A stretch of DNA of 64,000 bases from Sphingobacterium spiritivorum (GTDB lineage: Bacteria > Bacteroidota > Bacteroidia > Sphingobacteriales > Sphingobacteriaceae). Made by a program: the position numbers and the translations under genes. The stretch covers positions 3,472,001-3,536,000 of the forward strand of contig NZ_CP068083.1 of the NCBI RefSeq assembly GCF_016725325.1. Reading direction: 5' to 3'. This document shows positions 9,401 to 18,603 of this stretch, piece by piece (position 1 is the first letter of the stretch; every line of letters begins with the position of its first letter). Below the pieces are notes generated by a model. That model was given only the letters and a program-made list of their open reading frames with translations. It did no database searches and was not told the origin of the DNA.

Positions 9401-11377
9401 ATGAAGAGAAGAATATATATGTGGATGATACTTTTTACGGGTGTGAGTCTTGTCTCCTGTAAAAAGAATGATTTATGGAATCAGTCTACGGAGGTAGATC
9501 GGGGAAAGATTGTTGGTCAACTGATCAATACGGAAGATAATAATCCGTTAAAAGGGGTAAAAGTCTTGTTTCAGCGCCAAACCAAAGCAAATGGAACACA
9601 GACATTTATTGATACAGTCAGTACAGATAGCGAAGGCCGGTTTTCCTATGAGATCACATACCCCAATAAAGTACAGGTGGTGATCCGGGATACAGGAAGA
9701 TATGCTGCAGATACTGCACAGGTGGTACTTGAAGAGAAGAAGGATTATACAATTGGTCTAAAAAGTCATCCAAGATTCGGGTTATCTTCTATTACAACGA
9801 CGTTAACAGATAAGGATACAAAAGCACCATATGCAAATTATAAGGTTGCCCTTTTTGTAAGGGAGAGTGCAACAGAATCTTACTCTGCAGTAGATACTTT
9901 GATAACAGATGGCAACGGCCGTGTACAGTTTAAGGATATTGCATTTCCGGTTTATTACAAAGTCAAATCTGTAGCCAATGAAAACCTTTATACACTTGAC
10001 TCTCTCGAAGGGAGGATAGTTACAAAAGAGCCGCTGAATCTGAATCTGGCTAATACAAAAAGAGCCCTTAACTATTATTTCAACAGTAAAAATTTCTATT
10101 CTTTAAAAGCAGATCAGGATGCTAAGATCCGTATACAACTGAAAAAAGCAAATGGAAATTATGAAGATGCTAAAGATTATACTTTCGATAATGAAGGAAC
10201 AGTTGCCATCCAGTTTAATGCTGAATATCTTGGGGGATCGGCACGAGTAGTCGCTGTAAACCCTACAGAATATCCGCTTTTCGGAGAAAAGATATTCCCT
10301 ATTACCGAGAATACTATTAATAATCATACGGAACTGGAGTTTAAAAATACAACTCCAAAATATGCAACACCAGTCTATACCAACCTGGAAGTTTCTGAAC
10401 TCAATACCGGGTCTGTAACTTTTGGTTTTCCGCAGGATGCTGTTTTTGATCCTGTCAGCGGAAATACGTATATCACCGATGGTGCAGTAACAAGTGGAAA
10501 TAAAATTGTTAAGATTGACAGATTTGGAACAGCCTCTGTGTTGATCGGTTCAGGTGGAGCCGGTTATGTTGACGGAAACCTGGCGGATGCGAAGACAAAC
10601 GGAGCATGGGGTGTTGTCGTCGACAACAAAGGAGATTTGTATTTTACCGATAACAATGCGACAGGAGGAAACCGGATTCGTAAAATTACATTCGATGCTT
10701 CCGGTAACGGAACAGTAAGTACTATAGCAGGTCAGGCCAGTACCGGTAATGCTGATGGAATAGGCGCTGCGGCTTCCTTTAACAGGCCTTCAGGTCTGGC
10801 AATCGATAAGAATAGTAATATATTGTATGTGTCAGAATGGATAGGAAACAGGATACGGAGAATCGATCTGGCTACTAATCGTGTAGAATTACTTGCGGGA
10901 AGTGCAACAGCACAAAGTGGAGATGTGGAAGGTATCGGTAGTGTTGCGCGGTTTAATCAGTTAGGAAACGCTCTTGAACTGTCACCTGATGGTAAGAAAC
11001 TATTTGTATCCGGCAATACAAGCCGGTTTGGAGTAATCGATATTGCTACAAAAAATTATAAATTCTATACTACTACTGCTGTAGGTAGCGGATACCGCTC
11101 CAGAGGTATGGACATTGCTCCAAATGGAGATTTGTTTATCTATAGCCCGAGTACATTCAGACTTTATAAAACAGATGTCAATCAACCGGTAGGAACAGCG
11201 GTATTAAAAGAAATTGCAGGAACTGCCTCAGGACGTGTCAATGGACCTGCAGCTTCAGCTAGTTTTAACGGTGTATTGGGTATTATGTTTAATCCGTATA
11301 CAAATACATGGTATCTGATGGAAGGCGATGCGTCAGGAACTAAAGTCAGGGTCATTAAATCCAGGGATGTCCAATAA
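9401..11377 (+). CDS. NHL-repeat propeller lipoprotein with N-terminal carboxypeptidase-regulatory-like domain
   Basis: A lipoprotein of 658 residues with lipobox LVSC, Cys20. Residues about 33-115 look like a carboxypeptidase-regulatory (CNA-B-like) beta sandwich (GQLINTEDNNPLKGVKVLF, then DSEGRFSYEI). A second such sandwich spans about 125-220. From about residue 340 to the end the chain is an NHL-type beta propeller with repeats such as ASFNRPSGLAIDKNSNILYV, GNRIRRIDLATN and SFNGVLGIMFNPYTNTWY. The gene is the last of the SusD operon, after a slightly larger gap of 54 bases, and is followed by a clear terminator. A surface binding or scaffold role is inferred from domain content; there is no catalytic motif. 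Confidence 0.82.
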   Translation: MKRRIYMWMILFTGVSLVSCKKNDLWNQSTEVDRGKIVGQLINTEDNNPLKGVKVLFQRQTKANGTQTFIDTVSTDSEGRFSYEITYPNKVQVVIRDTGRYAADTAQVVLEEKKDYTIGLKSHPRFGLSSITTTLTDKDTKAPYANYKVALFVRESATESYSAVDTLITDGNGRVQFKDIAFPVYYKVKSVANENLYTLDSLEGRIVTKEPLNLNLANTKRALNYYFNSKNFYSLKADQDAKIRIQLKKANGNYEDAKDYTFDNEGTVAIQFNAEYLGGSARVVAVNPTEYPLFGEKIFPITENTINNHTELEFKNTTPKYATPVYTNLEVSELNTGSVTFGFPQDAVFDPVSGNTYITDGAVTSGNKIVKIDRFGTASVLIGSGGAGYVDGNLADAKTNGAWGVVVDNKGDLYFTDNNATGGNRIRKITFDASGNGTVSTIAGQASTGNADGIGAAASFNRPSGLAIDKNSNILYVSEWIGNRIRRIDLATNRVELLAGSATAQSGDVEGIGSVARFNQLGNALELSPDGKKLFVSGNTSRFGVIDIATKNYKFYTTTAVGSGYRSRGMDIAPNGDLFIYSPSTFRLYKTDVNQPVGTAVLKEIAGTASGRVNGPAASASFNGVLGIMFNPYTNTWYLMEGDASGTKVRVIKSRDVQ

Positions 11378-11400
11378 TCCTGTAATCAATAGAGATAAGG

Positions 11401-11431
11401 AAAGTTCCGGATTAATTCCGGAACTTTTTTT
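11401..11431 (+). terminator. Rho-independent terminator of the SusD/M60 operon
   Basis: A perfect 11-base stem, 11401-11411 pairing with 11417-11427, has a 5-base loop and is followed by a run of T. It lies 24 bases after the stop of the NHL lipoprotein gene and closes the operon. Confidence 0.88.
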
Positions 11432-11532
11432 GTTATCAGCACTTTAATGTAGTATTTCGACTACATATTTAATGAAGTATAAAGCTTGTAATGGATAATC
11501 TCTTTAATTTCTAATTGTTTTTGTAATTACCG

Positions 11533-11562
11533 TTGCACTATTTAAAATAACTGTTATATTTA
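11533..11562 (+). promoter_or_regulatory. Possible Bacteroidota promoter of the T9SS protein gene
   Basis: TTG at 11533-11535, a 19-base spacer, then TATATTTA at 11555-11562, which differs from the Bacteroidota -7 consensus TAnnTTTG only in the last base. It lies about 45 bases before the start codon at 11607. Evidence is pattern match only. Confidence 0.45.
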
Positions 11563-11606
11563 CTTTAACATTTGATTATCATATACTTCGTTAACCTAAA
11601 GTAAAC

Positions 11607-14600
11607 ATGAATAGAGTAAGATGGAGGGCTTGCTTTCTATTGGTATTCCTGAGTTTTTTAGCCTCTGCGTTCGCTGATGGTTCGAAAGATCTGTATCCTG
11701 CAGGGGTACAGGGTAACCGGGCTTTTATGATGTCCAAAGGAGAAAATGGCCAGGCCACTACCAGCTTCCCGTTTCCGACACCTGGTACTCATTTTGTCTA
11801 TGTCCGTATGGGAGAGACTATCGCCGCCGCTTCAAGTGCTCAAAATATATATGAAGGACGAATCCGTGTTACCAGTCCATCTGGTAAAACTTATACTTCT
11901 ACAGCAGATAATACAGGCAGAATTATGGATAAGGGACAGGGAACCCGGAGGGCAGAACTGGACGGACCTGATGTTGGCTATACTCCTTATAAAGTAGCTG
12001 TAGATGAAGAAGGCGTTTGGAAAGTAGAGTTCTTTTCACCTTTAGGAGCAAATAATGATATGGATAATGGCAGTCTGCTACCTGATGTTGCCGCAAGTGT
12101 GGATTGGGAACAACCAGACGGAATGTATATAGCAGCCTGGGATGTATCTGTCAGAAATATCGAAAATACAGCCTGGTTACCGGGTAGAGTCTATACCAAT
12201 GTCCTCAATCTGTATATTAATAGTGGCAGACTTTCAAATGCTGATGGAGCATTCTATGGCAAAAATTATGTCATGACGGATGATGGATACGTTTACAGGG
12301 TCGATGGTAACGGTAGTAATGGGATAGCCTTTACTTCATTTGTCAATAATAAGGGGTTTCCCGGAGCAAATGGACAGTCTGTGTATAAGAGTTTGAATTA
12401 TGTGCCAGCAGCAGGTTCTTCCGATGTAATTGATCCACGGGCTGCAGATGTTAATGGTAAGGTCACACATAAGATGATGTATACATTGCCGGATATGAGT
12501 ATGCCTGCAGAGGCTCCTGCTGCTGTTCCGGGTAAGAAAACATGGCTGGTCCGTCATCGTATAACTGCTCAGGTAAGTGATATAAATGTAACGGGTGTCG
12601 AAGGAAATGCAGATCATGTAAGTAGCAAAGGAGCATGGGTGCAATTCAAGACAAATCTGGCCGGCAATTATAAAATCACGATTTCAAGTATTGATAGTGA
12701 TCATTCCTTTCCTGATGCACAATTTATATTTACGGCAAAACAGGGAATAAATAATGCGTACTGGAATGGGCGTGACCTGAGTGGTAACCTTGTTCCTGCA
12801 GGAGATAAATACCCTGTAAAAATCAAAGTCGAACTGCTGGGCGGAGAAGTGCATTTTCCTTATATCGATATGGAGATCAATCCCCAGGGAATTATCCTTG
12901 AATTGCTTTCTGAGGATTTACAAACAGTCGAATCTGATATTGTGTATTGGGACGACAGCAATGTCAGTGAAGGAATGCCTTCTGAAAACAGTGACCCGAG
13001 AGTGAATCTGGAAGGGATTAGCAGCCGTATCAACGGACATCGTTGGGGAACATATTCGAATGCAACTGTCAACCGGAATAATAATCAGAATTACGGTAAT
13101 TTCAGCTTTGGAAATGAGAAAGCTATGGATACCTGGGCATATGCACTGAATATTGCTGAAATCAAAACTCAGGATATAACCGTGAAAGTAGCCGATCTGG
13201 AAGTTGTATCTGTAGAGACCAGCAGCAATCAGGTAGAATTGGGAGAGAACTTTACATATGTAGTTACTGTGAGAAATAACGGTCCTTCTGCGGTTGACAA
13301 AGCTCCGTTTCACTTTACATTGCCGGAAGGGGTAATTATACAGCAGGTAAATCCGGTTTCGGGAGCAGGCACTATATCCGGATCTCTGTTTAATAATAAC
13401 CATTATGCAGCTTATTTCACCTTAGCAGATAAGGAAGAAATTGTTCTGTCTTTTACTGTACGGGCAGATATTGTTCCGGATGCGACTTATGGATATATTC
13501 CGGTCAAAGCTACTATTATGCGTAAGCCGGATATGACAGATCCTGATGCAACTTCTACAGACATTTTAAAGCTATTGCCAAATACTGCAGAAGAAGAGTG
13601 CGCCAATAATGGAAAAGGGGGAGCTTGTAATAATATTCTGATCAACAATCAGGTGTTTTTATTAGAGCCATTAAACGAAAGAGGGAAATTGGCACTGCTG
13701 AAAACAGCGGTTTTCATGGACGAAAATAAAGACTCCTATATGCAGGTCGGTGAAACGATACAATACACACTGCAGGTAGAGAATGTCGGATATGTACCTG
13801 TCAAAGATATTAAAATACAGGATCCACTTATCAGATCTGCTGAGATTATGCTGGCGCCAGCTGTGCTGGCAGCAGGAGCGAAGAGTAGTGTCACGCTTTC
13901 GTATACGATCACACAGGAGGATTTTGAAAAGGGGGTGATTACAAACACGGCTAATGTTAGTGGAAAAAACCCAAGAGGATTTGATGTAAAGGATATCTCT
14001 GGTTCTACTGTTGATGATGACGAACCTACAGTGACACTCATAGACCGTATTCCGGAAGTATATTTGCGTAAACGAATCACAAATAAAGGTTCAGGAATCG
14101 GAGGATTATTCGTTGAAGGGGATCAGCTGGAGTACACTTTTACAGTGTGGAATAAAAGCAGATTCGCAATCTACGATCTGCAGCTGGAAGACCCTATGTT
14201 GTTTACGACAGCAACCTCGGTTTCCTCAGTTGCTCTGGGGGCTAACGATTCTGTGCAATACGTTGCCCGGTATCAGTTGCTCCCTGCAGATTTTGATAAA
14301 GGAAAAGTCAGTAACTCAGCATTGTTGTTTGCAAAAGAAAGTAAGAAAGGACGTGTTGTAAAAGATATCTCAGGGACTGAATACAACAATGACAGTGCTA
14401 CTGAAATCATTATAGCGAAAAGACCTGTGGCAGTGTCGGATTCTTATACACTAAAACAGAACCGAAAATTACAAATGGAAGTTCTGAAAAATGATATTTT
14501 CGAGCGTACACATGTAAATGTGAGTTCATTCCGGATTACTACCGCTCCTGAATATGGTACAATCAGCATCGAAAAAGACGGTACAATCAGCTATGTGCCA

Positions 14601-15251
14601 CAGCATAATTATTTTGGTCCGGATGAGTTTTATTATGTTTTCAGTGATGGGAACAAATTAGAATCTTATCCCGGAAAAGTAAATTTAGAAGTGGTAAAAA
14701 CAGTTCCTGTCGCAATATCGGATACCGTTAATGTGCGCTATAATACAACCATGATTATTCCTGTGCTTAAAAATGATAAACCTGAGGAATATGCTCCATT
14801 GGATCCCATGTCTATTCAGATTGTATCGTTGCCACAATATGGTAAAGTAGTCGTGAATAACGGAAAAGTATCTTACACTCCTCAACTGAATTTTACAGGA
14901 AAGGACCAGTTCGGTTATCAGGTATTGGATGCTAATGGCAATTGGACTAATATTGCCACAGTAGATATCATGACTTATGGGTTCTTTGTGCCTAATGTCT
15001 TCACGCCAAACGGAGATGGGAAAAATGATGAATTCGAAGTTGTTGGAACAGGGTATTATGATCGTATAGAGGTTCAGATATACAACAGATATGGCAAGAT
15101 AGTCTACGAGAATGATAATTACAAGAACGATTGGAATGCTGAAGGTTGTTTGGATCAGACTTATTTTTATACGGTCACGGCACATAAAAGTGGAGAGGAA
15201 TCTAAACGCAAAACGGGTTATGTACTGATTGCAAGAAGACTGGCACCATAA
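11607..15251 (+). CDS. Giant secreted protein with DUF11-type repeats, Ig-like domains and type B T9SS sorting domain
   Basis: A protein of 1214 residues with a Sec signal peptide (MNRVRWRACFLLVFLSFLASAFA). The N-terminal ~500 residues are a beta-rich region I cannot assign. About residues 530-930 hold three DUF11/CARDB-like units (for example ENFTYVVTVRNNGPSAVDKAPF and VGETIQYTLQVENVGYVPV). About 937-1110 hold two cadherin-like or Big_9-like units with VLKNDIF and VLKNDKP. The last ~90 residues are a CHU_C gliding-motility C-terminal domain: VPNVFTPNGDGKNDEFEV, then YDRIEVQIYNRYGKIVYE and a final YFYTVTAHKS...TGYVLIARR. That domain directs export by the type IX system in type B form. The gene is monocistronic. 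It is probably an adhesin or cell-surface stalk; the function is not known. Confidence 0.88.
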   Translation: MNRVRWRACFLLVFLSFLASAFADGSKDLYPAGVQGNRAFMMSKGENGQATTSFPFPTPGTHFVYVRMGETIAAASSAQNIYEGRIRVTSPSGKTYTSTADNTGRIMDKGQGTRRAELDGPDVGYTPYKVAVDEEGVWKVEFFSPLGANNDMDNGSLLPDVAASVDWEQPDGMYIAAWDVSVRNIENTAWLPGRVYTNVLNLYINSGRLSNADGAFYGKNYVMTDDGYVYRVDGNGSNGIAFTSFVNNKGFPGANGQSVYKSLNYVPAAGSSDVIDPRAADVNGKVTHKMMYTLPDMSMPAEAPAAVPGKKTWLVRHRITAQVSDINVTGVEGNADHVSSKGAWVQFKTNLAGNYKITISSIDSDHSFPDAQFIFTAKQGINNAYWNGRDLSGNLVPAGDKYPVKIKVELLGGEVHFPYIDMEINPQGIILELLSEDLQTVESDIVYWDDSNVSEGMPSENSDPRVNLEGISSRINGHRWGTYSNATVNRNNNQNYGNFSFGNEKAMDTWAYALNIAEIKTQDITVKVADLEVVSVETSSNQVELGENFTYVVTVRNNGPSAVDKAPFHFTLPEGVIIQQVNPVSGAGTISGSLFNNNHYAAYFTLADKEEIVLSFTVRADIVPDATYGYIPVKATIMRKPDMTDPDATSTDILKLLPNTAEEECANNGKGGACNNILINNQVFLLEPLNERGKLALLKTAVFMDENKDSYMQVGETIQYTLQVENVGYVPVKDIKIQDPLIRSAEIMLAPAVLAAGAKSSVTLSYTITQEDFEKGVITNTANVSGKNPRGFDVKDISGSTVDDDEPTVTLIDRIPEVYLRKRITNKGSGIGGLFVEGDQLEYTFTVWNKSRFAIYDLQLEDPMLFTTATSVSSVALGANDSVQYVARYQLLPADFDKGKVSNSALLFAKESKKGRVVKDISGTEYNNDSATEIIIAKRPVAVSDSYTLKQNRKLQMEVLKNDIFERTHVNVSSFRITTAPEYGTISIEKDGTISYVPQHNYFGPDEFYYVFSDGNKLESYPGKVNLEVVKTVPVAISDTVNVRYNTTMIIPVLKNDKPEEYAPLDPMSIQIVSLPQYGKVVVNNGKVSYTPQLNFTGKDQFGYQVLDANGNWTNIATVDIMTYGFFVPNVFTPNGDGKNDEFEVVGTGYYDRIEVQIYNRYGKIVYENDNYKNDWNAEGCLDQTYFYTVTAHKSGEESKRKTGYVLIARRLAP

Positions 15252-15353
15252 ATCTTATTTTAAATTTTTTCAGATAATAGGAGATCCGGATAATCCGAGA
15301 TGACTATATTTGATTAGGTAGTGTATCTGGTGTGCACGCTCAACATCATCTGT

Positions 15354-15929
15354 ATGTCTGAATTATTTAAACAACATCTGCAGAAATTCATTGTAACTGA
15401 CGAAGAAAAATTTCAGGATATACTATCTTTCTTTGAACTTAAAACAGTAAAGAAAAAAGAAAATATACTTGTCGAAGGTCAGGTCTGTAAGTTCAACTAT
15501 TTTGTGCTTAGCGGTTGTATGAGAATGTTTTTTATCAACGAAAAAGGCGTCGAGCATACGACTCAGTTTGCCATTGAGAACTGGTGGATAACAGATAATA
15601 TGGCCTATGAACATCAGCTGCCGACCGAATTTTATATTCAGGCTGTAGAAGATACCGTTCTGTTGGCCATACATGCGGAGTCGCAGGAAAAATTGCTGTC
15701 CCGCTATCCGGAAGTGGAACGCTATTTTCGGCATATATATCAGAGAGCATATGCTGCATCCCAGCGTAGGATCAAGTATATATATGATTTTTCCCGGGAA
15801 GAACTCTACAATCACTTTCAGCTTGTCAATCCTCAGTTTGTACAGCGTATTCCCCAATATCTTATCGCTTCTTATCTGGGCTTTACACCTGAATATTTGA
15901 GTGAGATCAGGCGTAAGAAACGAACTTAA
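15354..15929 (+). CDS. Crp/Fnr-family transcriptional regulator
   Basis: I start the protein at the ATG at 15354 (191 residues, MSELFKQHLQKF); an upstream GTG at 15321 would add 11 residues of poor quality. Residues about 25-110 match the cyclic-nucleotide-binding-like jellyroll, with KKENILVEGQVCKFNYFVLSG where the family has a conserved V-x-x-G-x-x-x-x-x-x-Y/F-V-x-x-G pattern. The C-terminus carries a helix-turn-helix (PQYLIASYLGFTPEYLSEIRR). The cAMP-binding arginine-rich motif is not evident, so the ligand is unknown. It sits just upstream of the AhpD-like gene at 16014, a frequent arrangement in which this type of regulator controls a small redox gene. Its stop codon is inside a terminator hairpin. 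Confidence 0.88.
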   Translation: MSELFKQHLQKFIVTDEEKFQDILSFFELKTVKKKENILVEGQVCKFNYFVLSGCMRMFFINEKGVEHTTQFAIENWWITDNMAYEHQLPTEFYIQAVEDTVLLAIHAESQEKLLSRYPEVERYFRHIYQRAYAASQRRIKYIYDFSREELYNHFQLVNPQFVQRIPQYLIASYLGFTPEYLSEIRRKKRT

Positions 15930-15946
15930 ACTGGTTTAAGTTTTTT
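15923..15946 (+). terminator. Terminator overlapping the stop codon of the Crp/Fnr gene
   Basis: Inverted repeat 15923-15931 with 15934-15942, with T-run to 15946. The TAA stop (15927-15929) lies within the left arm, so ribosomes finishing translation would interfere with hairpin formation. Confidence 0.65.
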
Positions 15947-15961
15947 GTGTGATCCAACACT

Positions 15962-15969
15962 TAACTTTG
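15962..15969 (+). promoter_or_regulatory. Perfect -7 box TAACTTTG upstream of the AhpD-like gene
   Basis: TAACTTTG matches TAnnTTTG fully and lies 45 bases before the start at 16014, after the terminator of the preceding gene. No clear -33 TTTG is found at the expected 19-20 base spacing; the nearest TTTG (15944-15947) is 14 bases away. Confidence 0.5.
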
Positions 15970-16013
15970 TCTTGTAATCATTAACAGATATATCATTATT
16001 TAATTAACATATT

Positions 16014-16454
16014 ATGAGTGAGAGAATTAATATTGCAAAGTTAGAGCCTCAGGGATATAAAGCAATGTCAGCTTTGGAGCAATATATTCAGGCTTCGGAT
16101 GTGTCGAAAACACATTTGGAACTGATTAAAATCAGAGCTTCACAGATTAACGGATGTGCATTTTGTCTTGATATGCACACGAAAGATGCTTTAAAAAAAG
16201 GGGAAACAAATCAACGTATATTTCTGTTGAATGCCTGGAAGGAAACAACTTTATTTACAGAAGAAGAACGTGTCATTTTAAGTATGACGGAAGAAGTGAC
16301 CCTGATTCATGAGCATGGACTTTCTGAAGCAACTTATCTCAAAGCGGTAGAATTATTGGGAGAGCAGTATGTTGCACAGGTACTCATGGTCATTGTGACA
16401 ATAAACGGATGGAATCGTATAGCTGTCAGTATGCAGTACCAGATTCCGGAATAG
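16014..16454 (+). CDS. Carboxymuconolactone decarboxylase-family (AhpD-like) protein
   Basis: A protein of 146 residues, all alpha. It has the peroxidatic CxxC of AhpD-like proteins, NGCAFCLDMHTKDA, with C48, C51 and H55. Such proteins reduce peroxides or recycle peroxiredoxins through thiol exchange. The length and the motif place it in the PF02627 type seen widely in Bacteroidota (DUF of AhpD core). The preceding gene is a Crp/Fnr regulator that may control it; there is also a perfect -7 box of its own. It is convergent with the ClbS-like gene. The actual substrate cannot be deduced. Confidence 0.88.
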   Translation: MSERINIAKLEPQGYKAMSALEQYIQASDVSKTHLELIKIRASQINGCAFCLDMHTKDALKKGETNQRIFLLNAWKETTLFTEEERVILSMTEEVTLIHEHGLSEATYLKAVELLGEQYVAQVLMVIVTINGWNRIAVSMQYQIPE

Positions 16455-16463
16455 TCATTATTT

Positions 16464-16505
16464 AAAAGGGACAGCAGCATATATTAATGAGCTGCTGTCC
16501 CTTTT
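16464..16505. terminator. Bidirectional terminator between the AhpD-like and ClbS-like genes
   Basis: A perfect 15-base stem, 16464-16478 with 16491-16505, is followed by A/T-rich tracts on both sides. The right arm and loop include the last codons and the stop (16484-16486 on the minus strand) of the ClbS-like gene, so the C-terminal GTAAH residues are encoded in the hairpin. Confidence 0.85.
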
Positions 16506-17002
16506 AATTTTTTCCATTTACGTATTCTTGCTGTTGCATTGGTATATGGGGAGGCTGTATTGAATTGGATCATACGACCCAATGTCCACTTTTCATACCA
16601 GGCTTCTTCATACAATTCATGATTTGTTTTACGTGTGATGAGTTGTATAATATCTCCTGCAGTAGTATCCAGACGTTTTAACAATTCAGGATAAGGAATA
16701 GTCTCATAATCTTTGTAAAATTTTTGAGCAAGTAGTCCCAGCTGATTCCATTTATATCCGGTCTCCGGAAAATCTACTGTCTCCTGAAGATCTTTTTTCC
16801 GGTTCCATTTAAGAACGAGCTCCCCCCAGCCAATCAGATAGGAAACAAGATTGTGTATACTCATGTAAGTGCCTTTAGCATGTCCTTCCAGCTCAGGCAT
16901 TGTAGTATGTGCTAAAGAAATGTTTGTTAACTCTTTCTGTAGTTTGTCGTAATTGTTCTTAATTGCCTTTAGCAATTGTTCTTTATTCGTTGGAATAGCC
17001 AT
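16484..17002 (-). CDS. ClbS/DfsB-family four-helix-bundle protein (DUF1706)
   Basis: A protein of 172 residues. It carries the hallmark stretches of the ClbS family: LEGHAKGT near residue 38, NLVSYLIGWGELVLKWN in the middle, FPETGYKWNQLGLLAQKFY, then WTLGRMIQFNTASPY near the C-terminus. From memory, these match Escherichia coli ClbS unusually closely. ClbS inactivates the genotoxin colibactin by opening its cyclopropane; other DUF1706 members have less certain roles. No colibactin-type synthesis genes are present here, so this would be a resistance or detoxifying protein, not part of a producer cluster. It lies next to a DNA alkylation-repair gene on the same strand, with a gap of 61 bases. 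Confidence 0.88.
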   Translation of the reverse strand: MAIPTNKEQLLKAIKNNYDKLQKELTNISLAHTTMPELEGHAKGTYMSIHNLVSYLIGWGELVLKWNRKKDLQETVDFPETGYKWNQLGLLAQKFYKDYETIPYPELLKRLDTTAGDIIQLITRKTNHELYEEAWYEKWTLGRMIQFNTASPYTNATARIRKWKKLKGTAAH

Positions 17003-17063
17003 TTGGTTTTCAATATGAAATCAGATGTTTTACCTGTTTAAGATATACAAAATTAGGAAGATA

Positions 17064-17873
17064 TCAGCCTTGTTTATTCAATGTTCGCATAGCCTTTTTT
17101 AAGATGTAAAGGGTTTCTTTTGTCGGACTTTCAATCTTCCATCGCGAACAGGTATCCAGCACAAATGCAGAACTATGTTTGCTGGCATCATTAAGCCAAT
17201 TGCCAACACTGTCCCTCACATATTTAGAAGAATCCGATTTTAATTGATCGAGTACAGGCATTCCCAGTTCGGGCTGTTTCTTCAATCTTTCGATATGAGC
17301 ACACCATACTCCTCTCGGACGGATGGATTCAGATGCAAATCTTCTTATGTTTTCATTTTCATGAGCTGTCCAGACAGTTAGCACCCGTATACTCTCTTCC
17401 AGATGCTGTATGATACTGCTTCGAACGGCCATCCAGGCAATTTCTCTTACTCCAAAATGACTGTCTGCTGCAAAAAACTGAATCTGTTCCAGTTTTTCTG
17501 CAATCGATAAATTCTCGTTACTACCTGTCAGATAGGTAGCCCAGCAACGGACCATATCTGAGTAATGGCTTTTTAAAGCCTGTTGGATGTGCAGATCTGA
17601 ATAGGCTACAGATAGAGCAAGAAGTGTATTCCCGATAGTTTCATTAATGGTATTTACGGTTTGTTTTTGGAGTTTATCTATCGCTTCGGATACAGGTACT
17701 ATATAATGTTCCCTGTTCAATTGTGACAGCACGCGCACCAGCAATATTCTCTGGTCGATGGCGAGCCATTCCGTCAGATTAGCGGATTGGATCGATCCGC
17801 TGTTGAGTTGTTCCAGGTCTTCTGCAGGAATGTCTTTTGCAGATCTGGCCCCTTTTCTTTTTTCGTCTTTCAT
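17064..17873 (-). CDS. DNA alkylation repair-type HEAT-repeat protein (AlkD/AlkC superfamily)
   Basis: A protein of 269 residues made of tandem alpha-helical HEAT-like repeats. Family-like stretches are FAADSHFGVREIAWMAVR near residue 135, RRFASESIRPRGVWCAHI near 185 and DSSKYVRDSVGNWLNDASK near 215. This is the ending that HEAT-type DNA glycosylases of the AlkC/AlkD group use to bind damaged DNA. Such enzymes remove alkylated bases without flipping them. The start codon overlaps the stop of the redoxin gene by 4 bases (ATGA), so the two are translationally coupled. The subfamily (AlkC-like or AlkD-like) is uncertain, as is activity. Confidence 0.78.
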   Translation of the reverse strand: MKDEKRKGARSAKDIPAEDLEQLNSGSIQSANLTEWLAIDQRILLVRVLSQLNREHYIVPVSEAIDKLQKQTVNTINETIGNTLLALSVAYSDLHIQQALKSHYSDMVRCWATYLTGSNENLSIAEKLEQIQFFAADSHFGVREIAWMAVRSSIIQHLEESIRVLTVWTAHENENIRRFASESIRPRGVWCAHIERLKKQPELGMPVLDQLKSDSSKYVRDSVGNWLNDASKHSSAFVLDTCSRWKIESPTKETLYILKKAMRTLNKQG

Positions 17874-18508
17874 AGTTTTGCTATCAGCAGGTCTGCATCT
17901 GTCCTGTTGGTGTAATCTGTATCCGCAAATATACAGATAATAGTATGATCGGTGTCTACTACAAATATTGCAGGAACAGGAAGTTCGTACAAGTTATTTT
18001 CATTAAACTCTGCCAAATCAATTCCCAATTCTTCATAATAAGGTTTTACAAAATCCTGTAGTTCGAAAGTAATACCCAGCCTGCGGGCATAGGCATTATC
18101 CTTATCAGTCAGGAGATCAAAATGAAGATTATTTTGCATCCTCATTTTATTGTTGTGAGATATGGATTGAGGAGAAATAGCTATTAAAGTAGCATTTTTA
18201 TCCGTTATAAGATTCAGTTTATTGTTCAACTCCCGTATTTGAAGATTACAATATGGACACCACAAACCTCTGAAAAAAACTATAATTAGTTTTCCATTCG
18301 AAAGGAGTTGTTTAGAACTTATCGTATTATTGGTTACATTTGGCAATTCAAAATCCGGTAATTTTTCACCGGTACGGATTATTCCGGATGCTATTTTACG
18401 CTCTTTCAGATCCTGTAATGATGCTTCAAATGCCTGTACTGTGGAAACCGGAAGTTGAGCATTTATTTGTGCGCGGAGCGCAGCTGTTTGTTCGTGCAGA
18501 TTACTCAT
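17870..18508 (-). CDS. Peroxiredoxin-like (AhpC/TSA superfamily) protein
   Basis: A protein of 212 residues with a thioredoxin fold. The active site reads FFRGLWCPYCNLQIREL with C84 and C87; the CPYC pair follows the strand LIIVFFRG as in atypical redoxins of this type. A helical N-terminal extension of about 45 residues precedes the redoxin core, which is also typical of this subgroup. It likely reduces peroxides or disulfides in the cytoplasm. It is the first gene of a coupled pair with the alkylation repair gene and diverges from the HxlR regulator 95 bases away, which suggests control by that regulator. Confidence 0.88.
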   Translation of the reverse strand: MSNLHEQTAALRAQINAQLPVSTVQAFEASLQDLKERKIASGIIRTGEKLPDFELPNVTNNTISSKQLLSNGKLIIVFFRGLWCPYCNLQIRELNNKLNLITDKNATLIAISPQSISHNNKMRMQNNLHFDLLTDKDNAYARRLGITFELQDFVKPYYEELGIDLAEFNENNLYELPVPAIFVVDTDHTIICIFADTDYTNRTDADLLIAKL

Positions 18509-18603
18509 ATTGTATGTTATTGTTTTTGCAAATATTTAAAAGTATTCCGAGTCCGACAATACCGCATAATTTTACCCCTATGAGTTAAAAAAGTCACTTT
18601 TTT

